Shown: positions 27,553 to 36,219 of the stretch, piece after piece
Position numbering within the stretch: the stretch's first letter is position 1
How the letters are laid out: every line of letters begins with the position of its first letter
NCBI RefSeq assembly: GCF_004348265.1
Contig: NZ_SMNT01000023.1
Span: 1 to 59,065 of the forward strand
Source of the DNA: Methylobacterium segetis
GTDB taxonomy: Bacteria; Pseudomonadota; Alphaproteobacteria; Rhizobiales; Beijerinckiaceae
Direction of reading: 5' to 3'
DNA length: 59,065 nt
Notes under the pieces: model-generated
Databases searched by the model: none
What the model was told of the DNA's origin: nothing
The model's input: only the letters and a program-made list of their open reading frames with translations
Made by a program: the position numbers and the translations under genes

Positions 27553-27807
27553 GGGGGCGCGGATCGAAGCGGAGGGCCGGTCTCGAATCGGTTACGGAGC
27601 CTGGATGTCTACCGCGCGCGGGCGCCCGGCACCACAGCACACGCTGCATGGGCCGGTTGCAACGCGCAAGCACGGTTTCGTGAGCGGAACGGCACCCGCC
27701 GCCATTTCCCGCCGCCACACCTGTCGTCCCCGACCGCCCGATGGCAGAAGGGGACCGGCCCCTGCGAGCCGGCCCGCGGCGGGCGGCGGGGCGAAACGGA
27801 CGGGTCG

Positions 27808-28911
27808 ATGAGCGGCATCCTGCGGTTGGCGGTGGCCTGGGCGACGGTCGGCGCCTTCGCGTGGTTCGGCAAGGAGTGGCTGGGCGATCTCGGCTCTCCG
27901 CTCTGGGCGTGCGGCCTGTTCGCGTGGCTCCTCGGCGCGATCATGTGGTCCGCCTTCGGCGTGGTGCACGAGGCGGAGGAACTCGCCGAGATGCTCGGCG
28001 AACCGCTCGGCACCCTGATCCTGACGCTCGCCATCGTGGTCATCGAGGTCGCCCTCGTCTCCGCCGTGATGCTCTCGGCCAAGGACGCGCCGACGCTCGG
28101 GCGCGACACCATGTTCGCGGTCCTGATGATCGTGCTCAACGGCGTCGTCGGGATCGGGCTGCTGATCGGCGGCCTCAGGCACCATCAGCAATCCTACAAC
28201 CTCCAGGGGGCCTCCGCCTTCCTGTCGGTGCTGATCCCACTCAGCACGATCGCGCTCATCATCCCGAACTTCACCACCTCGACCAGCGACGGCACGCTGA
28301 CCCGCCTGCAGGCGATCACCTTCTCGACCTTCACGGTCGCCCTCTACGCGGTGTTCCTGCTGATCCAGACCGGGCGGCACCGGGACTTCTTCATGGAATC
28401 GAGCCACGAGGCGACCTCGGGCCCCGAACCCACCGAGGCGGGAGAGCGGCCGGCGGCGGGGACGATCCTGCGCCACACCGCGCTCCTCATCGCCAACATC
28501 CTGCCGATCGTGCTGCTGTCGAAGAGCCTCGCCACGATCCTCGACCACGGGATCGCGGCGCTGGGGGCGCCCTCGGCGCTCGGCGGCGTCCTCATCGCGG
28601 CGATCGTCTTCACGCCGGAGGCCATCTCCTCCCTGAAGGCGGTGGCCCGCAATGATCTCCAGCGCGCGATCAACCTCTGCCTCGGCGCGGCGACCTCGAC
28701 GATCGGCCTGACCGTTCCGGCGATCCTCGCCGTCGGCCTCATCACCGGTCAGACCGTCGTGCTCGGCCTGAAGCCGACCGAGATGGCGCTCCTGACGGTC
28801 ACGCTGATCCTCAGCACGCTCACCTTCTCGGGCCTCCGGACCACGGTGCTCGAGGGCGCGGTCCACCTGATCGTGTTCCTCGTCTACCTCGTCCTGATCT
28901 TCAGCCCGTGA
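27808..28911 (+). CDS. Ca2+/H+ antiporter family protein (ChaA / y4hA type)
   Basis: This 367-residue inner-membrane cation/proton exchanger has about 11 hydrophobic helices. The two alpha-repeat motifs typical of CaCA exchangers are visible: EPLGTLILTLAIVVIEVALV in the first half and IVFTPEAISSLKAVARNDLQ in the second, each with the acidic residues that bind cations. It most resembles ChaA and rhizobial y4hA. The start ATG 27808 follows a purine-rich stretch. The last 11 bp overlap the convergent reductase gene. Confidence 0.92.
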   Translation: MSGILRLAVAWATVGAFAWFGKEWLGDLGSPLWACGLFAWLLGAIMWSAFGVVHEAEELAEMLGEPLGTLILTLAIVVIEVALVSAVMLSAKDAPTLGRDTMFAVLMIVLNGVVGIGLLIGGLRHHQQSYNLQGASAFLSVLIPLSTIALIIPNFTTSTSDGTLTRLQAITFSTFTVALYAVFLLIQTGRHRDFFMESSHEATSGPEPTEAGERPAAGTILRHTALLIANILPIVLLSKSLATILDHGIAALGAPSALGGVLIAAIVFTPEAISSLKAVARNDLQRAINLCLGAATSTIGLTVPAILAVGLITGQTVVLGLKPTEMALLTVTLILSTLTFSGLRTTVLEGAVHLIVFLVYLVLIFSP

Positions 28912-29632
28912 GCGAACCGCCGAACCGCTCGGTCCTGATCGTGCGCGGCGGAACGCCGGCATCGACGAGGAGGTCGGAGGCGGCCGAGACGAAGGTGTTG
29001 CTGCCGCAGACGAAGGCGTGGGCCGGTCGCCCGAGCCGGGCGAGCGCCTCGTCCATCGTCGCGCGGTCGATCCGCCGGCCGCCCGGCTCCCGGGTGAGGG
29101 CGAGCCTCAGCGTGAAGCCGGGCTCGTCACAGGCGCGGGCCTGCAACTCATCGGCCGCGATGATGTCCGAGCGCGTGCGGGCGGAGTAGAGGAGGAGGGC
29201 CGGCACGTCCGGCGCGGCCACCGCCCGGTGCCGCAGCATCGCGAGGAGCGGCACCACGCCCGATCCGCCTCCGACGAGGAGCAGCGGCCCGCCGTCCCGC
29301 TCCGTCCAGACGAACGCGCCGCCGATCGGCCCACGCAGTTCGATCCGGTCGCCGATCGCGGCGACATTCGCGAAGAATCCCGAGACCTCGCCCTCGTCGA
29401 GGCGCTCGATCATCAGCTCGATCGTCCCGGACGCCTCGGGCGCCGAGGCGATGGAGTAGCTGCGCTGGGCCTGATAGCCGTCCGGCGCGGTGAGCCGCAC
29501 GTCGACATGCTGCCCGGGCACGAACCTGTCGGCGAAATCGACCCGGAAGCGGACGCTCTTCACGCGTTCGGTGACAGGGGTGATGCCGACGATCTCGGCC
29601 TCCTGCCAGCGGAGCGGGCCGCGGTCAGTCAC
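28901..29632 (-). CDS. Ferredoxin-NADP reductase-type flavin oxidoreductase
   Basis: This 243-residue FAD/NAD(P)H enzyme has the FAD-binding RSYSIAS motif (about 58-64) following the GQHVDVRL strand. The nucleotide-binding GGGSGVVPLLAMLRH and the C-terminal CGSNTFV are also clear. No iron-sulfur or heme motif is present, so it should pass electrons to a partner. Its start overlaps the stop of the sulfite-oxidase-like gene by 8 bp, so the two are coupled and this is the natural electron partner of that enzyme. Confidence 0.9.
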   Translation of the reverse strand: MTDRGPLRWQEAEIVGITPVTERVKSVRFRVDFADRFVPGQHVDVRLTAPDGYQAQRSYSIASAPEASGTIELMIERLDEGEVSGFFANVAAIGDRIELRGPIGGAFVWTERDGGPLLLVGGGSGVVPLLAMLRHRAVAAPDVPALLLYSARTRSDIIAADELQARACDEPGFTLRLALTREPGGRRIDRATMDEALARLGRPAHAFVCGSNTFVSAASDLLVDAGVPPRTIRTERFGGSLTG

Positions 29633-30230
29633 CGGTGAAGCGCTGCTCGCGCCACGGATCGCCGTACATGTGATAGCCCCGCAATTCCCAGAAGCCTGCC
29701 TCGTCCTTGCGCGTGAAGCGCAGGCCGCTCACCCATTTGGCGCTCTTCCAGAAGTAGAGATGGGGCACGAGGAGGCGTGCCGGGCCGCCGTGATCGGGCG
29801 GGATCGGCGCGCCGGCGTAGCGGGTCGCGACCATGGCCTTGCCGTTCGCGAGATCCGCGACGGGCACGTTCGTCGTGTAGTCGTCGTAGCCCTCAGCGAG
29901 CGCGAAAGCGGTCGGCGCGGCGACGCCCGCATCGGCCAGGATATCGTCGAAGGTCACGCCCTCCCAGACGGTGTCGAACTTCGACCACTTCGTGACGCAA
30001 TGGATGTCCCCGCCCCAGCGCGTGCGCGGCATGGCCTCGAACTGATCCCAGGTCCAGCTCTTCAGAGGCTTTGCGCCGTCGCGCAGCGTGAAGCGCCAGG
30101 TCGCGAGGTCGAGCCGCGGCGTCGGTCCGAGCTGCAGGACCGGAAAGTCCTCGGTGAGATACTGCCCCGGAGGCAGCCGCTCCCGCGTCGCCTCGGGCGG
30201 CCTGCGTCCCGTGAAGCCTCGTGTCGCCAT
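29625..30230 (-). CDS. Sulfite-oxidase-like molybdopterin oxidoreductase
   Basis: This 201-residue enzyme consists only of the molybdopterin-binding domain of the sulfite oxidase family (as in YedY/MsrP). The molybdenum-coordinating Cys is in GGDIHCVTKWSKFD (about residue 78). Other conserved parts are GYTTNVP-like (DDYTTNVPVADL) and DHGGPARLLVPHLYFWKSAKWV. It has no Tat signal peptide, so it appears cytoplasmic, unlike MsrP. It is first in a two-gene operon with the flavin reductase, which probably supplies or accepts electrons. The substrate is unknown. Confidence 0.92.
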   Translation of the reverse strand: MATRGFTGRRPPEATRERLPPGQYLTEDFPVLQLGPTPRLDLATWRFTLRDGAKPLKSWTWDQFEAMPRTRWGGDIHCVTKWSKFDTVWEGVTFDDILADAGVAAPTAFALAEGYDDYTTNVPVADLANGKAMVATRYAGAPIPPDHGGPARLLVPHLYFWKSAKWVSGLRFTRKDEAGFWELRGYHMYGDPWREQRFTGD

Positions 30231-30380
30231 AGGTGCCTCTCAGGTGCCTTTCGCCGGCAGCCGCGTCCTCAGCGCGAACGCCCGACGCGATCCCGGGTTC
30301 GAGCCGGCGCCGGCCTTTTCGTCAAGCTCGCATCGGCTGTGAACGTCGCTATTCTCACGATCCACCGGGGAGCGGACGCC

Positions 30381-31133
30381 ATGACGGAGCACGGCTTCAA
30401 GGACCATTTCTCGACCGGCTCCGCGAACTATGCCGCCCACCGGCCGACCTATCCGGTGGCCCTCGTCGAGCATCTCTCCTCCCTCACATTGCGCCACGAG
30501 AAAGCGCTCGATTGCGGCTGCGGCACCGGGCAGCTCTCGACCTTGCTGGCCGCGCGCTACGGCGAGGTCGTCGCGACCGATGCGAGCGCCGCCCAGATCG
30601 CGGCCGCGAGCCCGCATCCACGCGTGCGCTACAAGGTCGCTCCCGCGGAGGCGAGCGGGTTGCCCGCCTCCAGCGTCGACCTCGTCACCGTCGCCCAGGC
30701 CGCCCATTGGTTCGATCTGCCGCGCTTCTACGCGGAGGTGCGCCGGGTCGTGCGACCGGGCGGGGTCCTCTCCCTGATCAGCTACGGCGTGCTCGAGATC
30801 GAGGGCGCGGCCGGCGCTGTCGTTCAGCACTTCTACGGCGCCGTTCTCAAGCCTTACTGGCCGCCGGAGCGCCGCCATGTGGAGGAGGGCTATGCGGGCC
30901 TCCCGTTTCCCTTCGCCGAGATGCCGGCGCCCGCCCTGGCGATCGTGGCGTCGTGGACGCTCGCGGATCTCATCGGCTACGTCGAGACCTGGTCGGCCGT
31001 TCGAGCGGCCGAGCGTGATCGCGGGCGAGCCCCGCTCATCGCGGTCCGCGAGGCGCTTGCCGAGAGTTGGGGCGAGCCTGAGCTTCGCCGGGATGTGCGC
31101 TGGCGCCTATCCGCACGGAACGCGCGCCTGTAG
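30381..31133 (+). CDS. Class I SAM-dependent methyltransferase
   Basis: This 250-residue protein is of the methyltransferase-11 type. The SAM-binding motif I is ALDCGCGTGQLSTLLA (about 46-61), followed by VVATDASAAQI (motif II acidic residue), the LVTVAQAAHWFDLP block typical of ubiquinone/trans-aconitate-like methyltransferases, and VRPGGVLSLISYG. The start ATG 30381 has GGGGAGCG upstream. The substrate cannot be read from the sequence. It is divergent from the molybdoenzyme operon. Confidence 0.9.
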   Translation: MTEHGFKDHFSTGSANYAAHRPTYPVALVEHLSSLTLRHEKALDCGCGTGQLSTLLAARYGEVVATDASAAQIAAASPHPRVRYKVAPAEASGLPASSVDLVTVAQAAHWFDLPRFYAEVRRVVRPGGVLSLISYGVLEIEGAAGAVVQHFYGAVLKPYWPPERRHVEEGYAGLPFPFAEMPAPALAIVASWTLADLIGYVETWSAVRAAERDRGRAPLIAVREALAESWGEPELRRDVRWRLSARNARL

Positions 31134-31287
31134 GACCGTTCAGCCAAGGTTGATGTCGGGCGGCATACGGCTTGGCCCGTCATTTTCATCCCGTGCCGAA
31201 CTCTCGCCCCAATACCGTTGCTGTTCTGTTCAGTCTTCGCGACTCCCCGGCGATGCCGGGAGGTCGCTTCACAGGAGAGATCGAACC

Positions 31288-31590
31288 ATGATCAGGCTTC
31301 TCACCACGGCGCTTGTGGCCGGTGGCCTCGCCGTCGCCGCGGTGCCGGCCGCGCAGGCCCGCGACGGAATCAGCCCGGGCGGCGCCGCCGCCCTCGGCGT
31401 GCTCGGCGGCCTCGCTGTCGGCGGAGCCATCGCGTCCTCCCAGAACGGCTACTATCCCGGCCGCCCGGTCTACCGCGCTCCGCCGCCGGTCTACGTCGAG
31501 GACGAGGGCCCGGTCTGCCACTTCGAGCGCCGCCGCTACGTGGACGGCTACGGCGACGTGTTCTTCCGCCGCGTCCGCGTCTGCGAGTAG
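31288..31590 (+). CDS. Small secreted glycine-zipper protein
   Basis: This 100-residue protein has a signal peptide (RLLTTALVAGGLAVAAVPAA) and a glycine-zipper-like hydrophobic stretch (GAAALGVLGGLAVGGAIASS). A Tyr/Pro-rich segment and a C-terminal CHFERRRYVDGYGDVFFRRV region with two Cys follow. The pattern is common among small rhizobial envelope proteins of unknown function. ACAGGAGAG lies 9 nt upstream of ATG 31288, and a strong terminator follows the gene, so it is monocistronic. Confidence 0.82.
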   Translation: MIRLLTTALVAGGLAVAAVPAAQARDGISPGGAAALGVLGGLAVGGAIASSQNGYYPGRPVYRAPPPVYVEDEGPVCHFERRRYVDGYGDVFFRRVRVCE

Positions 31591-31660
31591 GGCGGGCGCG
31601 GCTTCGCGCTGCGGCCCCGCCTCCGCGCTTCTTATCCGAGAGCGGGATTTGAGACCGGCC

Positions 31661-31698
31661 GACCGCCGGAACGCCCATCGCGGCGCGTTCCGGCGGTC
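31661..31698 (+). terminator. Terminator after the small secreted protein
   Basis: A perfect 14-bp stem (GACCGCCGGAACGC and its complement) with a 10-nt loop is followed by GCTTGCTGTT. It separates the small gene from the glycosyltransferase downstream. Confidence 0.75.
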
Positions 31699-31776
31699 GC
31701 TTGCTGTTGCGTGCAAGGGCAGAAAGCGGCCAAGAGGGCGTCTCGCGGGCTGCCGCATGCAGGGGAAGTCACATCG

Positions 31777-32949
31777 TTGTCGGAGCCGATCGAAGATCTG
31801 ATCGTCCAACCACCGGATTTTGCACGGATCGCTGCGATCCCCAGTACGAACTCGTACTACGCCTATCCGCGACTGACCTGCCTCGCTCCGATTCCGGAGA
31901 CGATCCGTCCGACCCTGGAGACGATCTGGCGCAAGGATATCCATCGGGGCCGGGACGTCGTCGCCTACCGATTCACCGACGTGTACGTCGCCGAGGAAGG
32001 TCTCGCCTTCGACCAATCCGGCAAGCTTCTCGCACCGACGCGGACCTATCACGACGACGAGCAGATCCGGCGCGCGCATGCTGCCGTCCTTACGGCAATC
32101 GGATCCGGCTCGGCGCGAACCCTCGAGCGCGGCATTCTCGCCAAGAGCCGCGGGGCTGACAATTACGGCCATTTCCTCGTCGAGATGCTGCCCCGCGCCT
32201 GGCTCGCGCGGACGCGCTTCGGCTTTCCGGACTGGCCGGCCATCATCTTCGACGAGCCGGCCCCGGTCCGGGACGTCGCGCGGGCAGCCTTGCAGGTTGC
32301 CGGGTTCGCGCCCGAGGAGATCGTCGTCACCGGGCGAGAGCCCGTGCTGGTGCGCGACCTCGTCGCGATCGACGGTCTCACCTCGCACAGCACCTACCTG
32401 TCGCCCCACGTGATGCAGTGTTTCGACACGATCACCGCCGGGATTGCGCCGGCGCCCGAAGCAGACCTCTACGCGACGCGGCGCCCTGCGCGGATCCGCG
32501 AGTTCGTGGAAGAGCCAGCGATCGCCGAACGCTTGCGCACCATGGGCTATCGTGAGGTCGAAGCAGCAGCGCTGAGTTTCGAGGACCAGGTCGCGGCCTT
32601 CAAGGGCGCGCGCAGCGTCGTCGGCTGCATGGGCGCCGCCATCACGAACATCGTGTTCTGCCGCCCCGGCACGGAGGTCGTGGTGTTCACGCCGAGCAGC
32701 GCCGGCGAGACGTTCTTCTGGATGTTGGCGCAGGCACGCCGCCTGCGGTATCGCGAGATCCGCTGCCCGGAAATCGGGCCGCAACTCTGGGCGATGCCGT
32801 GGGATCGGCTGATCGACGTCTCACCGGCCGAGCTCGAACGGCTGCTGACACGCTCGACGCCCTCCGAGCCACCAGCCGACCGGAAGCCGTCGCGCCTGCA
32901 CGGGGGAGTCTCCGCTTTCCGTGCGGCCTTGGCGCGGGTGTGGCGATGA
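31777..32949 (+). CDS. Glycosyltransferase family 61 protein (GC-rich copy)
   Basis: This 390-residue cytoplasmic protein is of the GT61 (DUF563) type, which transfers sugars such as xylose or GlcNAc and in bacteria serves capsule or O-glycan synthesis. Key blocks are KSRGADNYGHFLVEMLPRAW (about 120-140), IIFDEPAPV and CRPGTEVVVFTPSSAGETFF. It is clearly paralogous to the minus-strand gene at 34986. The start is probably TTG 31777: AGGGGAAG lies 8 nt upstream, and it matches the N-terminus of the paralogue (about 23 residues before STNSYYAYP). The GTG at 31711 is the alternative. Its stop overlaps the next ATG (ATGA). Confidence 0.88.
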   Translation: MSEPIEDLIVQPPDFARIAAIPSTNSYYAYPRLTCLAPIPETIRPTLETIWRKDIHRGRDVVAYRFTDVYVAEEGLAFDQSGKLLAPTRTYHDDEQIRRAHAAVLTAIGSGSARTLERGILAKSRGADNYGHFLVEMLPRAWLARTRFGFPDWPAIIFDEPAPVRDVARAALQVAGFAPEEIVVTGREPVLVRDLVAIDGLTSHSTYLSPHVMQCFDTITAGIAPAPEADLYATRRPARIREFVEEPAIAERLRTMGYREVEAAALSFEDQVAAFKGARSVVGCMGAAITNIVFCRPGTEVVVFTPSSAGETFFWMLAQARRLRYREIRCPEIGPQLWAMPWDRLIDVSPAELERLLTRSTPSEPPADRKPSRLHGGVSAFRAALARVWR

Positions 32950-34190
32950 GAACCCTTCTCGCTGCCGCGGCTCTTCTCGTCCTCGGCGCTGCACCGCTCC
33001 GCGCCGAGGTCGAGCCATCGTCAGGAAGCCCTTCGGAGGCCGGTGCGAATGACACCTTCACGGGTTGCCTGCGCCAGATCGCGACATTTGCCGCGAGCCG
33101 CGGCCTCGACCGGGGCTTCGTGGAAACTCAACTGGCGGGCGTTGCACCCGATCCGGCAATTCTCGCCGCGGCGAACCGGCAGGCCGAGTTCGTTCGCCCG
33201 ATCTGGGACTACATCGAGGCCACCGTCACGGAGGCCCGTATTGCTACAGGCCGTGAGAAGCTCGCGGAGTGGGCACCGACGCTCGCTGCCATCGAGCGCG
33301 CCTACGGGGTCGACCGTCACATTCTCGTAGCGATCTGGGGCGTCGAGTCGACCTATGGGGCGGTGCTCGACGATCCATCGATCGTGAAGCCCGTCCTGCG
33401 CTCGCTCGCGACGCTGAGCTGCGGAGAGCCGAAGCGCGCCGCGTATTGGCGGGACGAATTGGTGGCGGCCCTGCAGATTCTGGCCGAGGGCGCTGTCCCA
33501 GCAGAGCGGATGACGGGGTCCTGGGCCGGCGCGATGAGCCACACCCAGTTCATGCCGAAGACGTTCCGAGAGCACGCGGTCGATTTCGACGGCGACGGCC
33601 GCCGCGACATCTGGAGCTCGATTCCCGACGCGCTCGCCTCAACGGCGAATTATCTGCGCCATTCCGGCTGGCAAGCCGGAGAGGGGTGGGGCTTCGAGGT
33701 CACGCTTCCCGAGGGTTTCGATTACCGTCTCGCCGACGAGACGACGGAGCGCACCCTGTCGGAGTGGCAGGAGCGCGGCCTGCGCCCCGCCGACGGCCGT
33801 CCCGTCGCCGACCTGCAGCAGCGCGCGAGCCTCGCGCTGCCGGCCGGCGCCGGGGGGCCGGCCTTCCTGCTTCAACCGAACTTCCGGGTGATCCTGCGCT
33901 ACAATACGGCGCTGTCCTACGCGCTGACGGTTGCTCACCTTTCCGATCGTCTGCGCGGTGCGGGCGGCTTCCTCCGCGACTGGCCGCGGTCGAAGCGCCC
34001 GCTCACGCCGGACGAGATCCGGGATCTCCAGGCGAGGCTGTCGGCCTTCGGCCACGATCCCGGGGGCGTCGACGGCAAGATCGGCCCGAAGACGCGCGCG
34101 GCGATCCGGTCGTTTCAGGGCTCGGCCGGTCTGACGCCGGATGGGTTCGCTGATCCGGAGCTTCTCCAGCGCGTCACGGATCGCCCCTGA
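32946..34190 (+). CDS. Lytic murein transglycosylase, MltB type
   Basis: This periplasmic enzyme cleaves peptidoglycan glycan strands non-hydrolytically to 1,6-anhydro ends. The 414-residue protein has a signal peptide (about 1-20). The catalytic domain (about 45-330) shows AIWGVESTYGAVLDD with the catalytic Glu near 133 and GSWAGAMSHTQFMPKTF. The C-terminus (about 345-405) is a peptidoglycan-binding domain (LQARLSAFGHDPGGVDGKIG, then TRAAIRSFQ). Its ATG overlaps the GT61 stop by 4 bp, suggesting translational coupling. Confidence 0.94.
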   Translation: MRTLLAAAALLVLGAAPLRAEVEPSSGSPSEAGANDTFTGCLRQIATFAASRGLDRGFVETQLAGVAPDPAILAAANRQAEFVRPIWDYIEATVTEARIATGREKLAEWAPTLAAIERAYGVDRHILVAIWGVESTYGAVLDDPSIVKPVLRSLATLSCGEPKRAAYWRDELVAALQILAEGAVPAERMTGSWAGAMSHTQFMPKTFREHAVDFDGDGRRDIWSSIPDALASTANYLRHSGWQAGEGWGFEVTLPEGFDYRLADETTERTLSEWQERGLRPADGRPVADLQQRASLALPAGAGGPAFLLQPNFRVILRYNTALSYALTVAHLSDRLRGAGGFLRDWPRSKRPLTPDEIRDLQARLSAFGHDPGGVDGKIGPKTRAAIRSFQGSAGLTPDGFADPELLQRVTDRP

Positions 34191-34215
34191 GACCAATAGG
34201 GCGCGGGAGCTCGGC

Positions 34216-34803
34216 ATGCGCGTGCTCATGATTTACTGCCACCCGCGTGCCGACAGCTTCTCGGCAGGCTTGCGCGACGCGGCACGGCGCGGTCTTGAGG
34301 CGGGCGGGCATGCGGTCGTTCTGCGGGACCTCTACGCCGAGGGCTTCGACCCCGTTCTCTCCGACAGGGAGCGCGGGTGCTACTACGACGAGAGGGCTGA
34401 TCGCTCCGGTCTTGCCGATCACATCGCGGCGCTCCGAGGCGCCGAGGCGCTGGTCTTCGTCTATCCCACCTGGTGGTTCGGGATGCCGGCCATGCTGAAG
34501 GGCTGGATCGACCGTGTCTGGCTGCCCGGCGTCGCTTTCCGGCTCGCCGGCCCGAACGACCTGCAGCCCCAACTCACGGGGATCCGTCGGATCGGCGTGA
34601 TCACGACCTACGGATCGCCGCGCTGGCTGCTGTGGCTAATCGGCTGGCCGGACTGGCGGGTATTTCGCTTCGGCATTCGCCCGCTTTGCGCGCAGCGTTG
34701 CCGCCTCGATTGGATCGCGTTGACGGGCATGGACTCGTGCAATGAGGCAAGGCGTGCGCGTTTCCTGGCAAAGGTTGAAGCCGAGCTCGCTCGGTGGCGT
34801 TGA
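34216..34803 (+). CDS. NAD(P)H-dependent flavodoxin-fold oxidoreductase
   Basis: This 195-residue protein is of the NQO1/YwrO-like family, FMN or FAD dependent, reducing quinones or similar compounds in the cytoplasm. Diagnostic parts are the start VLMIYCHPRADSFSAGL, the flavin-binding VFVYPTWWFGMPAMLKGWID (about 83-102) and GVITTYGSPRW. The ATG at 34216 has GGGAG 8 nt upstream. It is the last GC-rich gene before base composition drops. Confidence 0.9.
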   Translation: MRVLMIYCHPRADSFSAGLRDAARRGLEAGGHAVVLRDLYAEGFDPVLSDRERGCYYDERADRSGLADHIAALRGAEALVFVYPTWWFGMPAMLKGWIDRVWLPGVAFRLAGPNDLQPQLTGIRRIGVITTYGSPRWLLWLIGWPDWRVFRFGIRPLCAQRCRLDWIALTGMDSCNEARRARFLAKVEAELARWR

Positions 34804-34985
34804 AGCTTCTCGCGTCGCAACGACGAAGCGGAACACAATCCTTCCGCACATGGAAATGGTTTGCGAGAATGCAGAAATCAGGCCCGATAAATCTTCGCCC
34901 GCGAGCAGGGCGATGAGTGCGTATTCCTGCGCTTCGATGTAAAAATATCAACCAGGTCCGGTGCGGGATTAAGTCAATTTAGAAC

Positions 34986-36083
34986 TTAGTTCCACACGCC
35001 AGGCTCGATGAGCCGGACAACTTCATCCGGTGAAACATCGAGCAAACGATCCCAGGAAAATGCCCCTCGTTGTGGGCCGATCTCGCGGCATCGAATTTCG
35101 TGATAATTCAAGTTACGGGCCTCCGCCAACATCCAGAAGAAAACTTCGGCAGCGCCACTCGGCATGAAAATGAAAACGTCGGTGCCCGGTCGGCAAAACG
35201 CAATGTTCGTGAGAGCTGCTCCGGCGCATCCAACCACCCGCGACGCACCTTTGAACGCTGCGACTTGTTCGTGGAAAGGTAGCGCCGCTGCCTCAACTTC
35301 CTGGAATCCGAGCCCCTGCAGCCGCTCGGCGACCAGATGCTCGTCGTTGAAATCGCGGCTCTTCGACGGTCTGCGTGGCACATAGATCGAATCGTTCTTA
35401 GCGGCTGCGATCGTCTCAGTGATCGTGTCCAAGCATTCCATGACCAGCGGCGACAGGTACACCGCATGGCCGGTAAGCCGGTCGACGACGATCAGGTCGT
35501 CGACAAAAACCGGAGCCCGCCCCATGGGCAGCACATACTCGTTCGAGAAACCCGCGCAATGCAGCGCCGCCGTCGCCGATCGCGTCACCGCTGTCGGCTC
35601 ATCGAAGATGATGACGGGCCAATCGTTCAGGGACAGGATTTTTCTGGCAAGCCAGGCGCGCGGAAGCATTTCCACGAGGAAGTGCCCATAATTGTCGGCA
35701 CCGCGGCTCTTCCCGAGGATGCCTTTATCAATCTTATTTGCAAGCCCACGCTCGATCGCATCCAGTACGCGTTGGCGGCCGGCGAGCACTTCCTCATCCG
35801 TGTGGTAGGTGCGCGTAACCGAGATCAGATTCCCGGCAAGATCGAAAACCAGACCCTCTTCGGCAACGATAACATCTTTCAGATGGTAAAATGTGACGTC
35901 CTCTCCCGGATGGACAGATCTTCTCCAGAGACCGTCGAGCAGTGACGCAATATGTGATGAAGCTAGGTGAAGGTTTTTTACTTTGGGATATGCGTAGTAC
36001 GAATTGGTGCAAGGCATGGACGCGACTTTAGCGCCGGCTGGAGGAGGGATGGTAAATTCCTCGACGGCTTTCTTGTCCACCAT
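34986..36083 (-). CDS. Glycosyltransferase family 61 protein (AT-richer copy)
   Basis: This 365-residue GT61/DUF563 protein shares about half its residues with the gene at 31777, including CTNSYYAYP, KSRGADNYGHFLVEMLPRAW, VIIFDEPTAV, VEAALPFHEQVAAFKGAS-like and CRPGTDVFIF blocks. Its codons are much less GC-biased than those of the paralogue. Start: ATG 36083 aligns with the paralogue's N-terminus; ATG 36125 would add 14 residues. It is the first gene of the AT-richer island and lies 136 bp downstream of the methyltransferase at 36220 on the same strand, probably in one glycan unit. Confidence 0.85.
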   Translation of the reverse strand: MVDKKAVEEFTIPPPAGAKVASMPCTNSYYAYPKVKNLHLASSHIASLLDGLWRRSVHPGEDVTFYHLKDVIVAEEGLVFDLAGNLISVTRTYHTDEEVLAGRQRVLDAIERGLANKIDKGILGKSRGADNYGHFLVEMLPRAWLARKILSLNDWPVIIFDEPTAVTRSATAALHCAGFSNEYVLPMGRAPVFVDDLIVVDRLTGHAVYLSPLVMECLDTITETIAAAKNDSIYVPRRPSKSRDFNDEHLVAERLQGLGFQEVEAAALPFHEQVAAFKGASRVVGCAGAALTNIAFCRPGTDVFIFMPSGAAEVFFWMLAEARNLNYHEIRCREIGPQRGAFSWDRLLDVSPDEVVRLIEPGVWN

Positions 36084-36219
36084 TGTGATCCAGTCCGTCC
36101 CGAGGAGAGAACCGGCGCTCTCCATCCTCGAAAACTCATTGATAATCGAAGATAGTCAGATCGGCGTATCGTGCCGCACAATCGAATTTGTGCTGCACTC
36201 CGCGCTTCAAGCGAGACGT

